Assembly: GCA_947474395.1 (NCBI GenBank)
Contig: CANJID010000011.1
Span: 1-64,000 of the forward strand
Source: Caulobacterales bacterium
Lineage (GTDB): Bacteria; Pseudomonadota; Alphaproteobacteria; Caulobacterales; Caulobacteraceae
Reading direction: 5' to 3'
DNA length: 64,000 nucleotides
Shown: positions 11,147-22,341 of the stretch, piece after piece
Layout of the letters: the number at the start of each line of letters is the position of its first letter
Numbering within the stretch: the first letter of the stretch is position 1
Translations under genes and position numbers: made by a program
The notes under the pieces: model-generated
Databases searched by the model: none
Seen by the model: only the letters and a program-made list of their open reading frames with translations
Told to the model about the DNA's origin: nothing

Positions 11147-12063
11147 TGGCCCCGCCGGCCGCCCTGCTGCGGCGAATCCTGCGCGAGCCCCTGGCGCATT
11201 TCGTGGCGCTCGGGGCCCTGATCTTCGCCGCCTATCTGGTCACCCATCCGACGGCCGCGTCGGACGAGCGCACCATCGTGGTCGACCGCGAAAAGATCCT
11301 GACCTTCCTGCAGTACCGCTCCAAGGCCTTCGACCAGCAGCGTTTCAGCGGCGTCCTCGACACCATGTCGCCCAAGGCGGTGCGGGACCTGGTCGCCGAC
11401 TACGTCCAGGAAGAGGCAATGTATCGCGAGGCCAAGTCGCTCAAGCTGGACGAGGGCGATTACCTGGCGAGGCGGCGCCTGGTGCAGCAGCTGGAGTTCG
11501 TCACCCAGGGCTTTGTCGCCGACGCCAGGCCCCCCAACGACGCGGAGGTCGCCGGCTATTACGCGGCCCACAAATCCGACTACGCCGCCGAGCCCTCGAT
11601 CACCTTCACCCACGTCTTCTTCGACCGGGCCAGGCACGGCGCCGAAACCCTCGCCCTGGCCCGGGCGGAGCTCGCCAGGCTGAACGCCGCCAAGGTCCCG
11701 TTCACACAGGCCCCGGCACACGGCGACCGGCCGCTCTACGACGTCAACTACGTGCAGCGGGACGCCAGTGCGATCGCCGCCGACTTCGGCGCGCCCATGG
11801 CCAAGGCTTTGTTGTCCCTGACGCCCTCCGCGGACCGCTGGCAAGGGCCGTTCGAGACCGAATACGGCGCCGAGCTCGTGATGGTCACCGACATCGCCAA
11901 AGGCGGCGCGCCGCCCCTCGATCAGATCCGCGAGCGGGTCAGGGCGGACGCGGCCGAGGCCGACAAACGCGCGCGGGTCGGCGAGGCCGTCGCCAATATC
12001 GTCAAGTCCTACCGCGTCAGGACCGAGGCCATCCAGAACAGGCCCCCGGCCCCGAAGCCATGA
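11146..12063 (+). CDS. Parvulin-like peptidyl-prolyl isomerase, membrane anchored
   Basis: This 305-residue protein has one hydrophobic segment near residues 20-35 and a periplasmic part with a SurA/PpiC-like N-domain (helical, ending KSYR...) and a region resembling the parvulin fold (EVAGYYAAHKSDYAAEPSITFTHVFF). Several classic active-site residues of parvulins cannot be recognised, so it may act as a chaperone more than as an isomerase. Its start overlaps the DUF3604 stop and its stop overlaps the next start, which implies translational coupling and a shared function, perhaps folding of the partner proteins. Confidence 0.75.
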   Translation: MAPPAALLRRILREPLAHFVALGALIFAAYLVTHPTAASDERTIVVDREKILTFLQYRSKAFDQQRFSGVLDTMSPKAVRDLVADYVQEEAMYREAKSLKLDEGDYLARRRLVQQLEFVTQGFVADARPPNDAEVAGYYAAHKSDYAAEPSITFTHVFFDRARHGAETLALARAELARLNAAKVPFTQAPAHGDRPLYDVNYVQRDASAIAADFGAPMAKALLSLTPSADRWQGPFETEYGAELVMVTDIAKGGAPPLDQIRERVRADAAEADKRARVGEAVANIVKSYRVRTEAIQNRPPAPKP

Positions 12064-13052
12064 TGCGGCTCCTGATCCTTCTTGCCCTGGCGTTCGCCCT
12101 TTGCGGGGCGCCGCGGGCCAGGGCCGACAACGTCAGCCCCCTGCTGGTCGAGATCGGGGAGATCCAGCCCGGGGTCTTCAGCGTCGCGTCACGAGTCCCG
12201 CCCAATATCCCCATCGCCAACCGCCCCGCCGTGGAGATGCCCAAGGGCTGCGTCGACGCCGCCCCCCGCGCCGGGCAGGGCGCCGTGGGCGCACGCCAGC
12301 TGTTCAAATGCGTTGACGGCCTTCGCGGCCGCACGGTCGGAGTGCGCTACCCGCAGTACAGTCCCTCGATCCCGACCATCTTCCAGCTTGGGGACCTGGG
12401 CGGCGCGCGGATATCCAAGGTCCTCGGGCCGGGCGTCTCCTCCTGGACCATCCCGGCGGCCGAGACCTGGACGCGGGTCGCGCGGGACTACGCGCTCCTG
12501 GGCATGGGGCACATCCTGGCGAGCCCGGATCACCTGCTGTTCCTGGTCTGCCTGCTGTGGATCGCCGGGACGCTGAAGCGGGTGCTCGTCACCGTCACCG
12601 GCTTCACCCTGGCCCATTCGGTCACCCTGGCGCTCTCGGCCCTCGGGATCGTCCACATCCCCGAGGCGCCGGTGGAGATCGCCATCGCCCTCTCCATCCT
12701 GTTCCTGGCGCGGGAGGCCGCGGTCGGCAGGCGCGACAGCCTGACCTGGCGCTATCCGGTGTTGATCTCCTCCTCCTTCGGCCTGCTGCACGGCCTCGGC
12801 TTCGCGGCGGCGCTGATGGAGGTCGGCCTGCCGCAAAAGGAGCTGGTCACGGGACTGCTGTTCTTCAACGTCGGGGTGGAGCTCGGCCAGATCGCCTTCA
12901 TCCTGGCCCTGACGGCGGGCGTGTGGGCGTTCAAGCGCCTGCGGCTCGACCTGCCGGGCGCGCTGATCCGGGTCCCGGTCTATGCGGTCGGGGCCATGAG
13001 CGCCTTCTGGACGATCAGGAACGCCTGGACGGCCTTCGTCGGGCCGATCTGA
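12060..13052 (+). CDS. HupE/UreJ-family membrane protein
   Basis: This 330-residue protein has a signal peptide (ending APRARA), a periplasmic domain of about 130 residues with two Cys, and a C-terminal block of hydrophobic segments starting at LGMGHILASPDHLLFL. The GxxHILxxxDHLLF motif and SFGLLHGLGFA are hallmarks of HupE/UreJ C-terminal domains, whose better-known members handle nickel or cobalt. A metal role here is inference only. Two adjacent ATGs (12060 and 12063) could serve as start. Confidence 0.85.
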   Translation: MMRLLILLALAFALCGAPRARADNVSPLLVEIGEIQPGVFSVASRVPPNIPIANRPAVEMPKGCVDAAPRAGQGAVGARQLFKCVDGLRGRTVGVRYPQYSPSIPTIFQLGDLGGARISKVLGPGVSSWTIPAAETWTRVARDYALLGMGHILASPDHLLFLVCLLWIAGTLKRVLVTVTGFTLAHSVTLALSALGIVHIPEAPVEIAIALSILFLAREAAVGRRDSLTWRYPVLISSSFGLLHGLGFAAALMEVGLPQKELVTGLLFFNVGVELGQIAFILALTAGVWAFKRLRLDLPGALIRVPVYAVGAMSAFWTIRNAWTAFVGPI

Positions 13053-13053
13053 G

Positions 13054-13926
13054 TCAGTCCGCGGCCTCGAACACGCGGACGTGGAACTCGCCCTCGTCCT
13101 CGGCGCCCGTCAGCCGGAAGCCCGTTCGCTCCGCCAGGCGCGCGGGCGCTTCCCCCAGCGGGAAGAAGACGTGGAAGCGGGTATAGGCGAAGGACCACTC
13201 GTAGCAGGGCGAGGCGTGGGCCATGCGCCCGCCGGGCTTGAGCAGGCTCTTCCAGTCGGCGAACTGCTCCGCCGGGTCGAACAGGTGCTCGATCAGGTTG
13301 TTGGAGAAGACACCGTCGAACTTGGCGCTGATCTGGTCGCGGCGCTGCACCACGAATTGGCTGTCCACCGTGGCGTGGGGCTCGAAGCCCCAGACGTCGA
13401 AGCCCTCGGCCCGCAGGCGCTCCACCGACTCGCTCCAGGCTCCGCTGCCCCAGTTGAGATAGACCCCGCCGGGCTTGGGCCCCATGGCGCGGAAGGCGCG
13501 AATCTCCGCCTCGGTGGAATCGCCCTCGCTGTAGTCGGTGTAGAGCAGGCGATAGTCGAGATCGACCAGCTCGGGCGGGGTTTGTAGATACTTCAGGGGG
13601 CCGAACAGGCAGCCGCAGTTCGGGCACTCGAGCCGCTCCAGCTTCCCACCGCCGAAGACGCAGGCGTCCGTGCGTACCGCGAACTTGGCCGCAGGGGCGG
13701 TGAAGGCGCAGGCCAGGCACACGGGTTCGCTGAGGGGCTCAGTGCGCTCATACAGGCGGTCGAGCGCATTCCACACCGCCGGCACGATGAAGGCCTTCAG
13801 GGCGTCGTGGCGCCGCTCCAGGGCCTTCTGGCGGCCCTCCATCTCACCCAGGGCGTGTTCCAGCGCGGCCAGGCGGGCCTCGGCGGGGTTCGGCGCGTCG
13901 GGCTTGCGGGTGAACATGCGCGGCAT
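13054..13926 (-). CDS. SAM-dependent methyltransferase with Cys-rich N-terminal motif
   Basis: This 290-residue protein has a coiled N-terminal stretch, then two Cys pairs (CLAC at about 71 and CPNCGC at about 101) likely to bind zinc, then a class I methyltransferase fold (NWGSGAWSESVERL, FDGVFSNNLIEHL, LKPGGRMAHAS). Such proteins methylate sugars in surface glycans. Its ATG overlaps the stop of the glycosyltransferase upstream, so it is the last gene of the leftward gmd operon. The sugar acceptor is unknown; an O-methyl cap on the O-antigen is possible. Confidence 0.8.
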   Translation of the reverse strand: MPRMFTRKPDAPNPAEARLAALEHALGEMEGRQKALERRHDALKAFIVPAVWNALDRLYERTEPLSEPVCLACAFTAPAAKFAVRTDACVFGGGKLERLECPNCGCLFGPLKYLQTPPELVDLDYRLLYTDYSEGDSTEAEIRAFRAMGPKPGGVYLNWGSGAWSESVERLRAEGFDVWGFEPHATVDSQFVVQRRDQISAKFDGVFSNNLIEHLFDPAEQFADWKSLLKPGGRMAHASPCYEWSFAYTRFHVFFPLGEAPARLAERTGFRLTGAEDEGEFHVRVFEAAD

Positions 13927-14960
13927 CAGGCCAAGAGGGCGTCGATGGTGTCCGGCCAGTCAATCCCCTTGGCCCGCCAGACCCCCCGCGCCGCTTCGCC
14001 GAGGCTGCGCGCCCGGGCGGTGTCGGAGACGATGCTCTCCAGCCCCTCGGCCAGGGCCTCGGGCGTGGGCGCGGTCACCGCCCCGGTCTCGGGACCGACC
14101 AGCTCCAGCAAGCCGCCGGAGTCTGTGGTGGTCAGCACGGCCTTGCCCGCCTCCACCGCTTCCATGGTCACATAGCCCAGGGAATCCTCGTCGTAGGGGA
14201 TATAGGCGCAGGCCCTGGCCCCGTTGACCCAGCGAGCGATGTCCTCGCGGGGATGGAAGCCGAGCCGCAGCTCCACCCGGTCCTCCAGCCCGTGCCGCGC
14301 GATCGCCTCGCGAAGGAGGTCGACATAGGCCTGGCTCTCGGGCGGCCCGCCGATCACCAGCTTCACCGGGGTCTTCACATGGGCCATGGCCTCGATCAGC
14401 AGGTGCTGGCGCTTGCCCGGGGCCACGCGTCCGCCGGCGAAGACGTAATCGCCGTACTCGCCCCCCGTGAACAGCGCCCCGTCGTTCAGCGGCGGATAGA
14501 GGACGTGGCTCTTCACCCCGTTGAAGCGCAGCATCCGGTCCTGGGTCACGGGCGAATTGACGTGGATAGCCCGGCATTCGGAGAAGCAGCGGTCGTCCGC
14601 GGCCTGGATGGCCTTGCGGATCACCGCGCCCCGCTCGTCCCCCAGGTAGCCCTGCCCCGGCTCGTGCAGGTCGTAGGCCTGGCGGAACTGGTGCAGCAGC
14701 CACAGCACCTTGTTCGGATGCGGGACCAGATAGGCCGGGAACTTCAGCCCGATCACCCTGTCGACGTTGTAGAGCCGCAAGCTGCGGCAGATCAGCATCT
14801 CGTCGATCAGCCGTTCGGCCGGCTCCCAGCTGAAGGGGATGCGCAGGAGCTCGGACTGCACCCCCGGCGTGTCGTTGAGCCGGCGGACCAGGTTGTCGGC
14901 CAGCTCCTCCGCCCCGCCCCGGATGAAGGGGACGGCGTTATTGACCACCAGCACCTTCAT
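13926..14960 (-). CDS. Family 1-type glycosyltransferase (second of a tandem pair)
   Basis: This 344-residue GT-B enzyme has the segment IPHPNKVLWLLHQFRQAYD-like near residue 75 and the nucleotide-sugar binding region PYDEDSLGYVTMEAVEAGKAVLTTTDSGGLLELV near its C-terminus, with the E-x7-E type motif of GT4. It starts MKVLVVNNAVPFIRGGAEEL at 14960, overlapping the previous gene by 4 bases. It is clearly similar to the adjacent upstream transferase, so the two arose by duplication. Being in the gmd/per operon, it probably adds perosamine or mannose-derived residues to O-antigen (inference). Confidence 0.88.
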   Translation of the reverse strand: MKVLVVNNAVPFIRGGAEELADNLVRRLNDTPGVQSELLRIPFSWEPAERLIDEMLICRSLRLYNVDRVIGLKFPAYLVPHPNKVLWLLHQFRQAYDLHEPGQGYLGDERGAVIRKAIQAADDRCFSECRAIHVNSPVTQDRMLRFNGVKSHVLYPPLNDGALFTGGEYGDYVFAGGRVAPGKRQHLLIEAMAHVKTPVKLVIGGPPESQAYVDLLREAIARHGLEDRVELRLGFHPREDIARWVNGARACAYIPYDEDSLGYVTMEAVEAGKAVLTTTDSGGLLELVGPETGAVTAPTPEALAEGLESIVSDTARARSLGEAARGVWRAKGIDWPDTIDALLA

Positions 14961-15994
14961 GTCGTCAGCGCCTGGACCACGTGGTCCCATTCGATGTTGA
15001 GCTCGCGCAGGCGCACCTGGTTCTCGGTCCCGCAGCGGGCGGCGAAGGCCTTGTCGGCGTAGAGCCGGTCCATGGCCTCGGCCAGGGCCTCGGGCTCGGG
15101 CTCGCAAACCAGGCCGTTGCGCCCGTGCTCGACCAACTCCAGCACGCCGCCGGAATCGGTGGTGGTGAGCACTCCCTTGCCCGCATGGGCGGCTTCCAGC
15201 GAGGGATAGCCGTAGGAATCCTCGTCGTGCGGCAGGTAGGCGACGGCCAGGGCGGGGGCGAGGCGCTCGACCTTCTCCTCCTCGGTGATCCAGCGGTTGT
15301 CGAAGATCACCCGGTCCTCAAGCCCCAACTCGCGGATGCGGTGCTCGACCGCGAAGCCGTAATCGGCGTTGGAAGCCATGCCGCACAGGCGCAGCTTCAC
15401 CCCCGTGCGCACGTGCTGCATGGCCTCGATCAGCATCTCCTGGCGCTTGTGGCGCTCGACCCGGCAGACCACCACGATCTCGTCCCCATAGCCGTCGTGG
15501 CGGAAGCGTTCCGGCTGGTAGATCGGCGGGTAGAGGGGCGACGCATCGATGTCGTTGAAGCGCTTCAGCCGGTCGGCCACCACCTGGGAGTTGGTGTAGA
15601 CGGCCTTGGCCTCGCCGATGGCCTGGGTGTCGGCCTCAATCAGGGCCCGGCGCAGGGCCTGCGCCCCCGGCGTGTCCGGCCGGCCGCCGTGCTCGGTGTC
15701 CCACATGTCGTAGTAGGCGCGGATGTGGTGGATGAACCACAGGACCTTGTTCGGGTGCGGAATGACATAGGCCGGCGGACGGAAGGCGATCAGCCGGTCG
15801 GACGAGCCCGCCAGGTCGATCAGCCGGAAGGCGGCGATCTGGGCCATCATGTCGTGGGGGGTCTCGAGGAACGGCAGGTAGAACCGCTCCACCTCATGCC
15901 CGTGCTCGCGGAGTTTCTCCTCCAGCCACTCGACGATGAAGCGCGCGCCCCCGTTGACGAAGGGCACGAAGGAGGAGGCGAGGACGACTTTCAA
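14957..15994 (-). CDS. Family 1-type glycosyltransferase (first of a tandem pair)
   Basis: This 345-residue GT-B enzyme shares landmarks with its downstream neighbour: VIPHPNKVLWFIHHIRAYYD against VPHPNKVLWLLHQFRQAYD, and DEDSYGYPSLEAAHAGKGVLTTTDSGG against the same region of the partner. Start is TTG at 15994 (MKVVLASSFVPFVNGGA), just after the aminotransferase stop. The ribosome binding site is weak, in line with coupling to the gene upstream. Role inferred from context is O-antigen assembly at the inner membrane. Confidence 0.88.
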   Translation of the reverse strand: MKVVLASSFVPFVNGGARFIVEWLEEKLREHGHEVERFYLPFLETPHDMMAQIAAFRLIDLAGSSDRLIAFRPPAYVIPHPNKVLWFIHHIRAYYDMWDTEHGGRPDTPGAQALRRALIEADTQAIGEAKAVYTNSQVVADRLKRFNDIDASPLYPPIYQPERFRHDGYGDEIVVVCRVERHKRQEMLIEAMQHVRTGVKLRLCGMASNADYGFAVEHRIRELGLEDRVIFDNRWITEEEKVERLAPALAVAYLPHDEDSYGYPSLEAAHAGKGVLTTTDSGGVLELVEHGRNGLVCEPEPEALAEAMDRLYADKAFAARCGTENQVRLRELNIEWDHVVQALTT

Positions 15995-16000
15995 AGCCGT

Positions 16001-17125
16001 TTAGCCAAGGCTCTTCTCGAGGGCCGAAACCACCCGGTCGATGTCCCCCTCGGTGAGCAGCCCATAGGTCGGCAGGTTGATGCCCCGCGCCGCGCAGTCC
16101 TCCGCCACCGGGAAGCCGGCGCCGGCGAGGTCGCGGTAGGGCGGCAGGGTATGCAGGGGGTGGAACACGGGGCGGGTCTCGATCCCGGCGGCGTCCATCT
16201 CGGACATGACCCGGTCGCGATGGGGCCCGAGGCCCGGCGCCAGGAGGATCGTGTACATCCAGTAGACGTGCTCGGCCCAGTTCTCGGAGGTCGGGCGCAC
16301 GATCTTGCCCGCCGCCTCCAGCCGGCCCAGCCGGTCGTGGTAGAGCCGGGCGACCCGCTGGCGGGCGGCCAGGTGGTGCTCGATCCGCTCCAGCTGGCCC
16401 AGGCCGATGGCGGCCGCCACATTGGTCATGCGGTAGTTGAAGCCGATCACCGGGAACCAGTAGCGCCGCTCCGGGTCCATGCCCTGGCCGCGAAGGAGCC
16501 GCAGCGTCTTGGCCAGCTCGTCGTCGTCGGTAGTGAGCATCCCGCCTTCGCCGGTGGTGATGATCTTGTTGCCGAAGAAGCTGAAGCTGGCGACGTCGCT
16601 GACCGAGCCGACCTTGCGCCCCTTGTAGGAAGCCCCCGTGGCCTCGGCCGCGTCCTCCAGCACGAACAGGCCGTGGGCCGCGGCGATCTCGCGGATCGGA
16701 TCCATGTCGGCGGGGTGGCCGTAGAGGTGAACCGGGATGATCCCCTTGGTGCGGGGGGTGATCGCCCGCAGAATCGCCTCGGGATCGATGTTGAGGGTGC
16801 GCGGATCGTTGTCCACGAACACCGGCGAGGCGTTGCAGTATTTCACCGTGTTGGCGGTGGCGATGTAGGTCAGGGTCGGGACGATCACCTCGTCCCCCTC
16901 GCCTACGCCGAGCCCCGCCAGGGCCAGGTGCAGGGCGGTGGTGCCGTTGTTGGCGGCGATGGCGTGCTTGACCCCGCAATAGTCTGCGAATTGGCGCTCG
17001 AACCGCTCCACGAAGGGGCCGTTGGAGGCGATCCAGTTGGTGTCGAAGCACTCCTTCACATATTCGAACTCGCGTCCGTCCAGCACGGGCTGGGCCACCG
17101 GGATGCGCGGTAGGGACCCGCTCAT
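16001..17125 (-). CDS. perA: GDP-perosamine synthase-like aminotransferase (DegT/DnrJ/EryC1/StrS family)
   Basis: This 374-residue PLP enzyme probably transfers an amino group from glutamate to GDP-4-keto-6-deoxymannose, giving GDP-perosamine. It has the family pattern: IASNGPFVERFE, NGTTALHLALAGLGVGEGDEVIVP, HLYGHPADMDPI, LEDAAEA and the PLP-binding Lys in SFSFFGNKIITTGEGG. Neighbours decide the substrate: gmd two genes upstream makes the keto sugar, and a sugar N-acetyltransferase lies between. The same set makes N-acetylperosamine in Caulobacter LPS. It overlaps the acetyltransferase gene by 4 bases. Confidence 0.85.
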   Translation of the reverse strand: MSGSLPRIPVAQPVLDGREFEYVKECFDTNWIASNGPFVERFERQFADYCGVKHAIAANNGTTALHLALAGLGVGEGDEVIVPTLTYIATANTVKYCNASPVFVDNDPRTLNIDPEAILRAITPRTKGIIPVHLYGHPADMDPIREIAAAHGLFVLEDAAEATGASYKGRKVGSVSDVASFSFFGNKIITTGEGGMLTTDDDELAKTLRLLRGQGMDPERRYWFPVIGFNYRMTNVAAAIGLGQLERIEHHLAARQRVARLYHDRLGRLEAAGKIVRPTSENWAEHVYWMYTILLAPGLGPHRDRVMSEMDAAGIETRPVFHPLHTLPPYRDLAGAGFPVAEDCAARGINLPTYGLLTEGDIDRVVSALEKSLG

Positions 17126-17771
17126 CGGCCGGCTCCGTCGAGGGGGCGGATGACCTGCGCCGGCGCCCCATAGGCCAGCACGCCCGCGGGGATGTCCCGG
17201 GTCACGCAGGCGCCCGCGCCGATGACGCTGCCCTCGCCGATCGATACGCCGGGGATGGCCAGCGTCCCTACGCCGAGGAAAGCCAGGCGCCCCACCTTCA
17301 CCCCGCCCGCCAGGGCCGAGCCCGGGCCCACGTGACTGGCCTCGCCCAGGACGCAGTCGTGGTCGATTCCGGCGTTGGTGTTGAGCACCGCGAAGTCCTC
17401 GATCCAGGAATCGGCGTTGACCACCGCCCCCGCCATGATCGCCACCCCGGCGCCGATCCGCGCGGTCGGCGAGACCGCCGCCCGGCGGCTGACCGCATTG
17501 ACCAGGAAAAAGCCCGCCGCCTCGGCCCGGCGGCCGACCTTAAGCCGCAGGCGGTTGTCGCCCAGCGCCACGAAGGCGTTCTCGATCCCCTCGCGGCGCA
17601 GGCCGGGAAGCGCCGAATCGTCCCCCACCACGGGGGCGCCGAGCACTTCGCGCCGGGTCGGATCGGCGTCGAGCACGCCCACCACCTCGTATTCGCCCCC
17701 TTCGCGGATCAGCTCGATGACCACCTTGGCGTGGCCCCCGGCGCCGATGACGATGACGGGCGCGGCGCTCA

Positions 17772-17772
<1 letters not shown>
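17122..17772 (-). CDS. perB: Sugar O/N-acyltransferase, likely GDP-perosamine N-acetyltransferase (NeuD/PglD/PerB family)
   Basis: This 216-residue protein has an N-terminal Rossmann-like half (VIVIGAGGHAKVVIELI) and a C-terminal left-handed beta-helix of hexapeptide repeats (AVSPTARIGAGVAIMAGAVV and onward). The catalytic-type His is in NTNAGIDHDCVLGE. It fits PerB, which acetylates GDP-perosamine with acetyl-CoA. The start MSAAPVIVIGAGG at 17772 overlaps the gmd stop by one base; a longer frame upstream has no better start. The acceptor is inferred from the gmd-perB-perA order. Confidence 0.82.
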
Positions 17773-20229
<2,457 letters not shown>

Positions 20230-20246
20230 GGGTATTCCTTACTCGC

Positions 20247-21974
20247 TCAGCCGCCGGCCTGCTGCGGGGGGGCCACCGGCCTCGGCCCGCCGCCGAACAG
20301 CTTGGCGACCACCTCGTCGCGGTCGCCGAAGGTCTGGGCCACGCCGTTGGCGAGGAGCAGAATCTTATCGGCCACGCTGAGGATGTTCATCTTGTGGGTG
20401 ACGATGATGATGGTCTTGCCGGCCGCCTTCAGCTCGTTGAGGGCGGCCACCAGGGCGGTCTCGCCGTCGGAATCCAGGCTGGCGTTCGGCTCGTCCAGGA
20501 CGATCAGCGCCGGGCGCTTGTAGACCGCCCGCGCCAGGGCGATCCGCTGACGCTGGCCGCCGGAAAGGGACGCGCCGCTGTCGAGGAGCGGGGTGTCGTA
20601 GCCCGACGGCAGGGCCTGGATCATCTCGTGGACCCCGGCCAGGCGGGCCGCGTCGATCACGTCCTCGGCGTTGTATTCCCCGAAGCGTGCGATGTTGTCG
20701 GCGACGGTGCCGGAGAAGAGCTCGACGTCCTGGGGCAGGTATCCGACGTGGGAGCCGAGCTGCTCGGGATCCCAGTGCTTGAGGTCGAAGCCGTCGAGGC
20801 GGACCGCGCCCATCTGGGGCGGCCAGACGCCGACCAGGCCGCGCACCAGGCTCGACTTGCCGGCCGCGCTGGCGCCGATGATGGCGAGCGAGGTGCCCGC
20901 CTCCAGCTCCAGGGACACGCCCCGGATGGTGAAGCGTTGGGTCCCCGGCGGGGCGATGGCGACGTTTTCGAGGGTGAGCTTGCCCTTGGGGGCCGGTAGC
21001 GACATGCGCTCGTAGTTCCCCTCGTCGGCCCGGAACATGCTCTGCAGCCGCTCCCAGGCGCCGCGGGTGTTGAGGAAGTTCTTCCACTGGCCCACGCCCT
21101 GTTCGATAGGCGCCAGGGCGCGGCCGACGATGATCGAGCCTGCGATCATCGAGCCGGCTGTGATCTTGCCTTCCAGCACCAGGAAGGCCCCGCCGCCGAG
21201 GATCAGGGTCTGGACCACCTGCCGGACGAACTTGATGGTGGCCATGATGCCGCCGCCGCGGTCGCTGGCCGAGGCCTGCCAGCCGATCACCTCGTCGCGG
21301 CGCAGGGCCCAGCGGTCGCGCAGGCCGCCCCACATGCCCATGGCCCTCAGGACCTCGGCGTTGCGGACGGTGGCGCCCACGTCGTTCTGAGCGGCGATGC
21401 CGGACTGGTTGGCGAGCCGCAGAGGCTCGCGCGTCGCCGAGTCGTTGGCGATGGCCAAGCCGAAGATGATCAGGCCCGAGACGATGGCCAGGACGCCGAA
21501 GTACCAGTGCAGGATGAAGCAGACCACCAGGAACACCGGGATCCAGGGGGCGTCGCAGAAGGTCAGCAGCCCCGCGCCGGTCAGGAAGTCACGCACCACG
21601 TCGGTGTCGCGGAACGATTGGGCGCCGCCGGGGGTGCGCTTGAGGGTGTTCTCCAGCACGCTGGCGAAGGTCGGGCTGCGCAGCTCTGCGTCGAACTTGA
21701 TGCCGGCGCGCACCAGCACCTGGGTGCGCAGCGCCTCGAGCAGGGCGTAGACAACGAACAGGCCGATCACGATCGCCGTGATCAGCACCAGGGTCATCAC
21801 ATTCCGGCTGCCGAGCACCCGGTCGTAGACCTGCAGCATGTAGAGCGGACTGACCAACGCCAGCAGGTTGATGAACAGGCTGAAGACCGTCGCCGTCATG
21901 ATCGCGGGGCGCACGTGCGCGAAGGCGCGATTGAGCGGCGTGGGTCGTTCTACCGGCTTGGCTGACATGGGCAT
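20247..21974 (-). CDS. rsaD: Type I secretion ABC transporter ATPase/permease (PrtD/RsaD family)
   Basis: This 575-residue fused permease-ATPase has about five or six hydrophobic segments in the first 300 residues (MLQVYDRVLGSRNVMTLVLIT is typical of the PrtD family) and then an ATPase with Walker A IGASAAGKSSL, signature LSGGQRQRIALAR, Walker B LIVLDEPNASLDSDGE and VTHKMNIL. It recognises a C-terminal signal on its substrate and drives export. It is divergent from the TolC-type gene and lies upstream of the adaptor. An ATG 6 bases inside (MSAKP) may be the true start. Confidence 0.94.
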   Translation of the reverse strand: MPMSAKPVERPTPLNRAFAHVRPAIMTATVFSLFINLLALVSPLYMLQVYDRVLGSRNVMTLVLITAIVIGLFVVYALLEALRTQVLVRAGIKFDAELRSPTFASVLENTLKRTPGGAQSFRDTDVVRDFLTGAGLLTFCDAPWIPVFLVVCFILHWYFGVLAIVSGLIIFGLAIANDSATREPLRLANQSGIAAQNDVGATVRNAEVLRAMGMWGGLRDRWALRRDEVIGWQASASDRGGGIMATIKFVRQVVQTLILGGGAFLVLEGKITAGSMIAGSIIVGRALAPIEQGVGQWKNFLNTRGAWERLQSMFRADEGNYERMSLPAPKGKLTLENVAIAPPGTQRFTIRGVSLELEAGTSLAIIGASAAGKSSLVRGLVGVWPPQMGAVRLDGFDLKHWDPEQLGSHVGYLPQDVELFSGTVADNIARFGEYNAEDVIDAARLAGVHEMIQALPSGYDTPLLDSGASLSGGQRQRIALARAVYKRPALIVLDEPNASLDSDGETALVAALNELKAAGKTIIIVTHKMNILSVADKILLLANGVAQTFGDRDEVVAKLFGGGPRPVAPPQQAGG

Positions 21975-22341
21975 TCCCGCCTTGGACTTCTAACCGACTG
22001 AACCAAGCGGGCCTGGCCGCGCCGGCGCGCTCGAAACCACCCCAATGTGGCTAAATGGGTACGACGCGTCCCACCGCAACGTCGTACGGCGGGTTCCTAA
22101 CACGAAGCCTTCGCAAGCAGGAGCGCGCCGTTGGCCGGATAGACCACGACGAATCCGCCGCGCAAAGACCCCTACGGCGTCTCAGATAGGAAATCGCCTG
22201 GCGCATGCACCCCGTGGACGGTCGCTGACCCCGCGCAGTTTGTCGCACGAGGTGGTAAACGAAACGCAGTGATTTGAGCCTGAGCTTGTCATAGCCGGGG
22301 GGACGACTTACCTACCCCCGGGGCTCCGGCGCGGTAGATGC
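21975..22341. promoter_or_regulatory. Divergent promoter region between the secretion ABC gene and the TolC-type gene
   Basis: About 365 bases without a credible ORF. A hairpin with arms CCGGGGGG (22295-22302) and CCCCCGG (22315-22321) lies in the leader of the TolC-type gene shortly before its start and could affect its translation. I see no other clear element. Confidence 0.4.
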
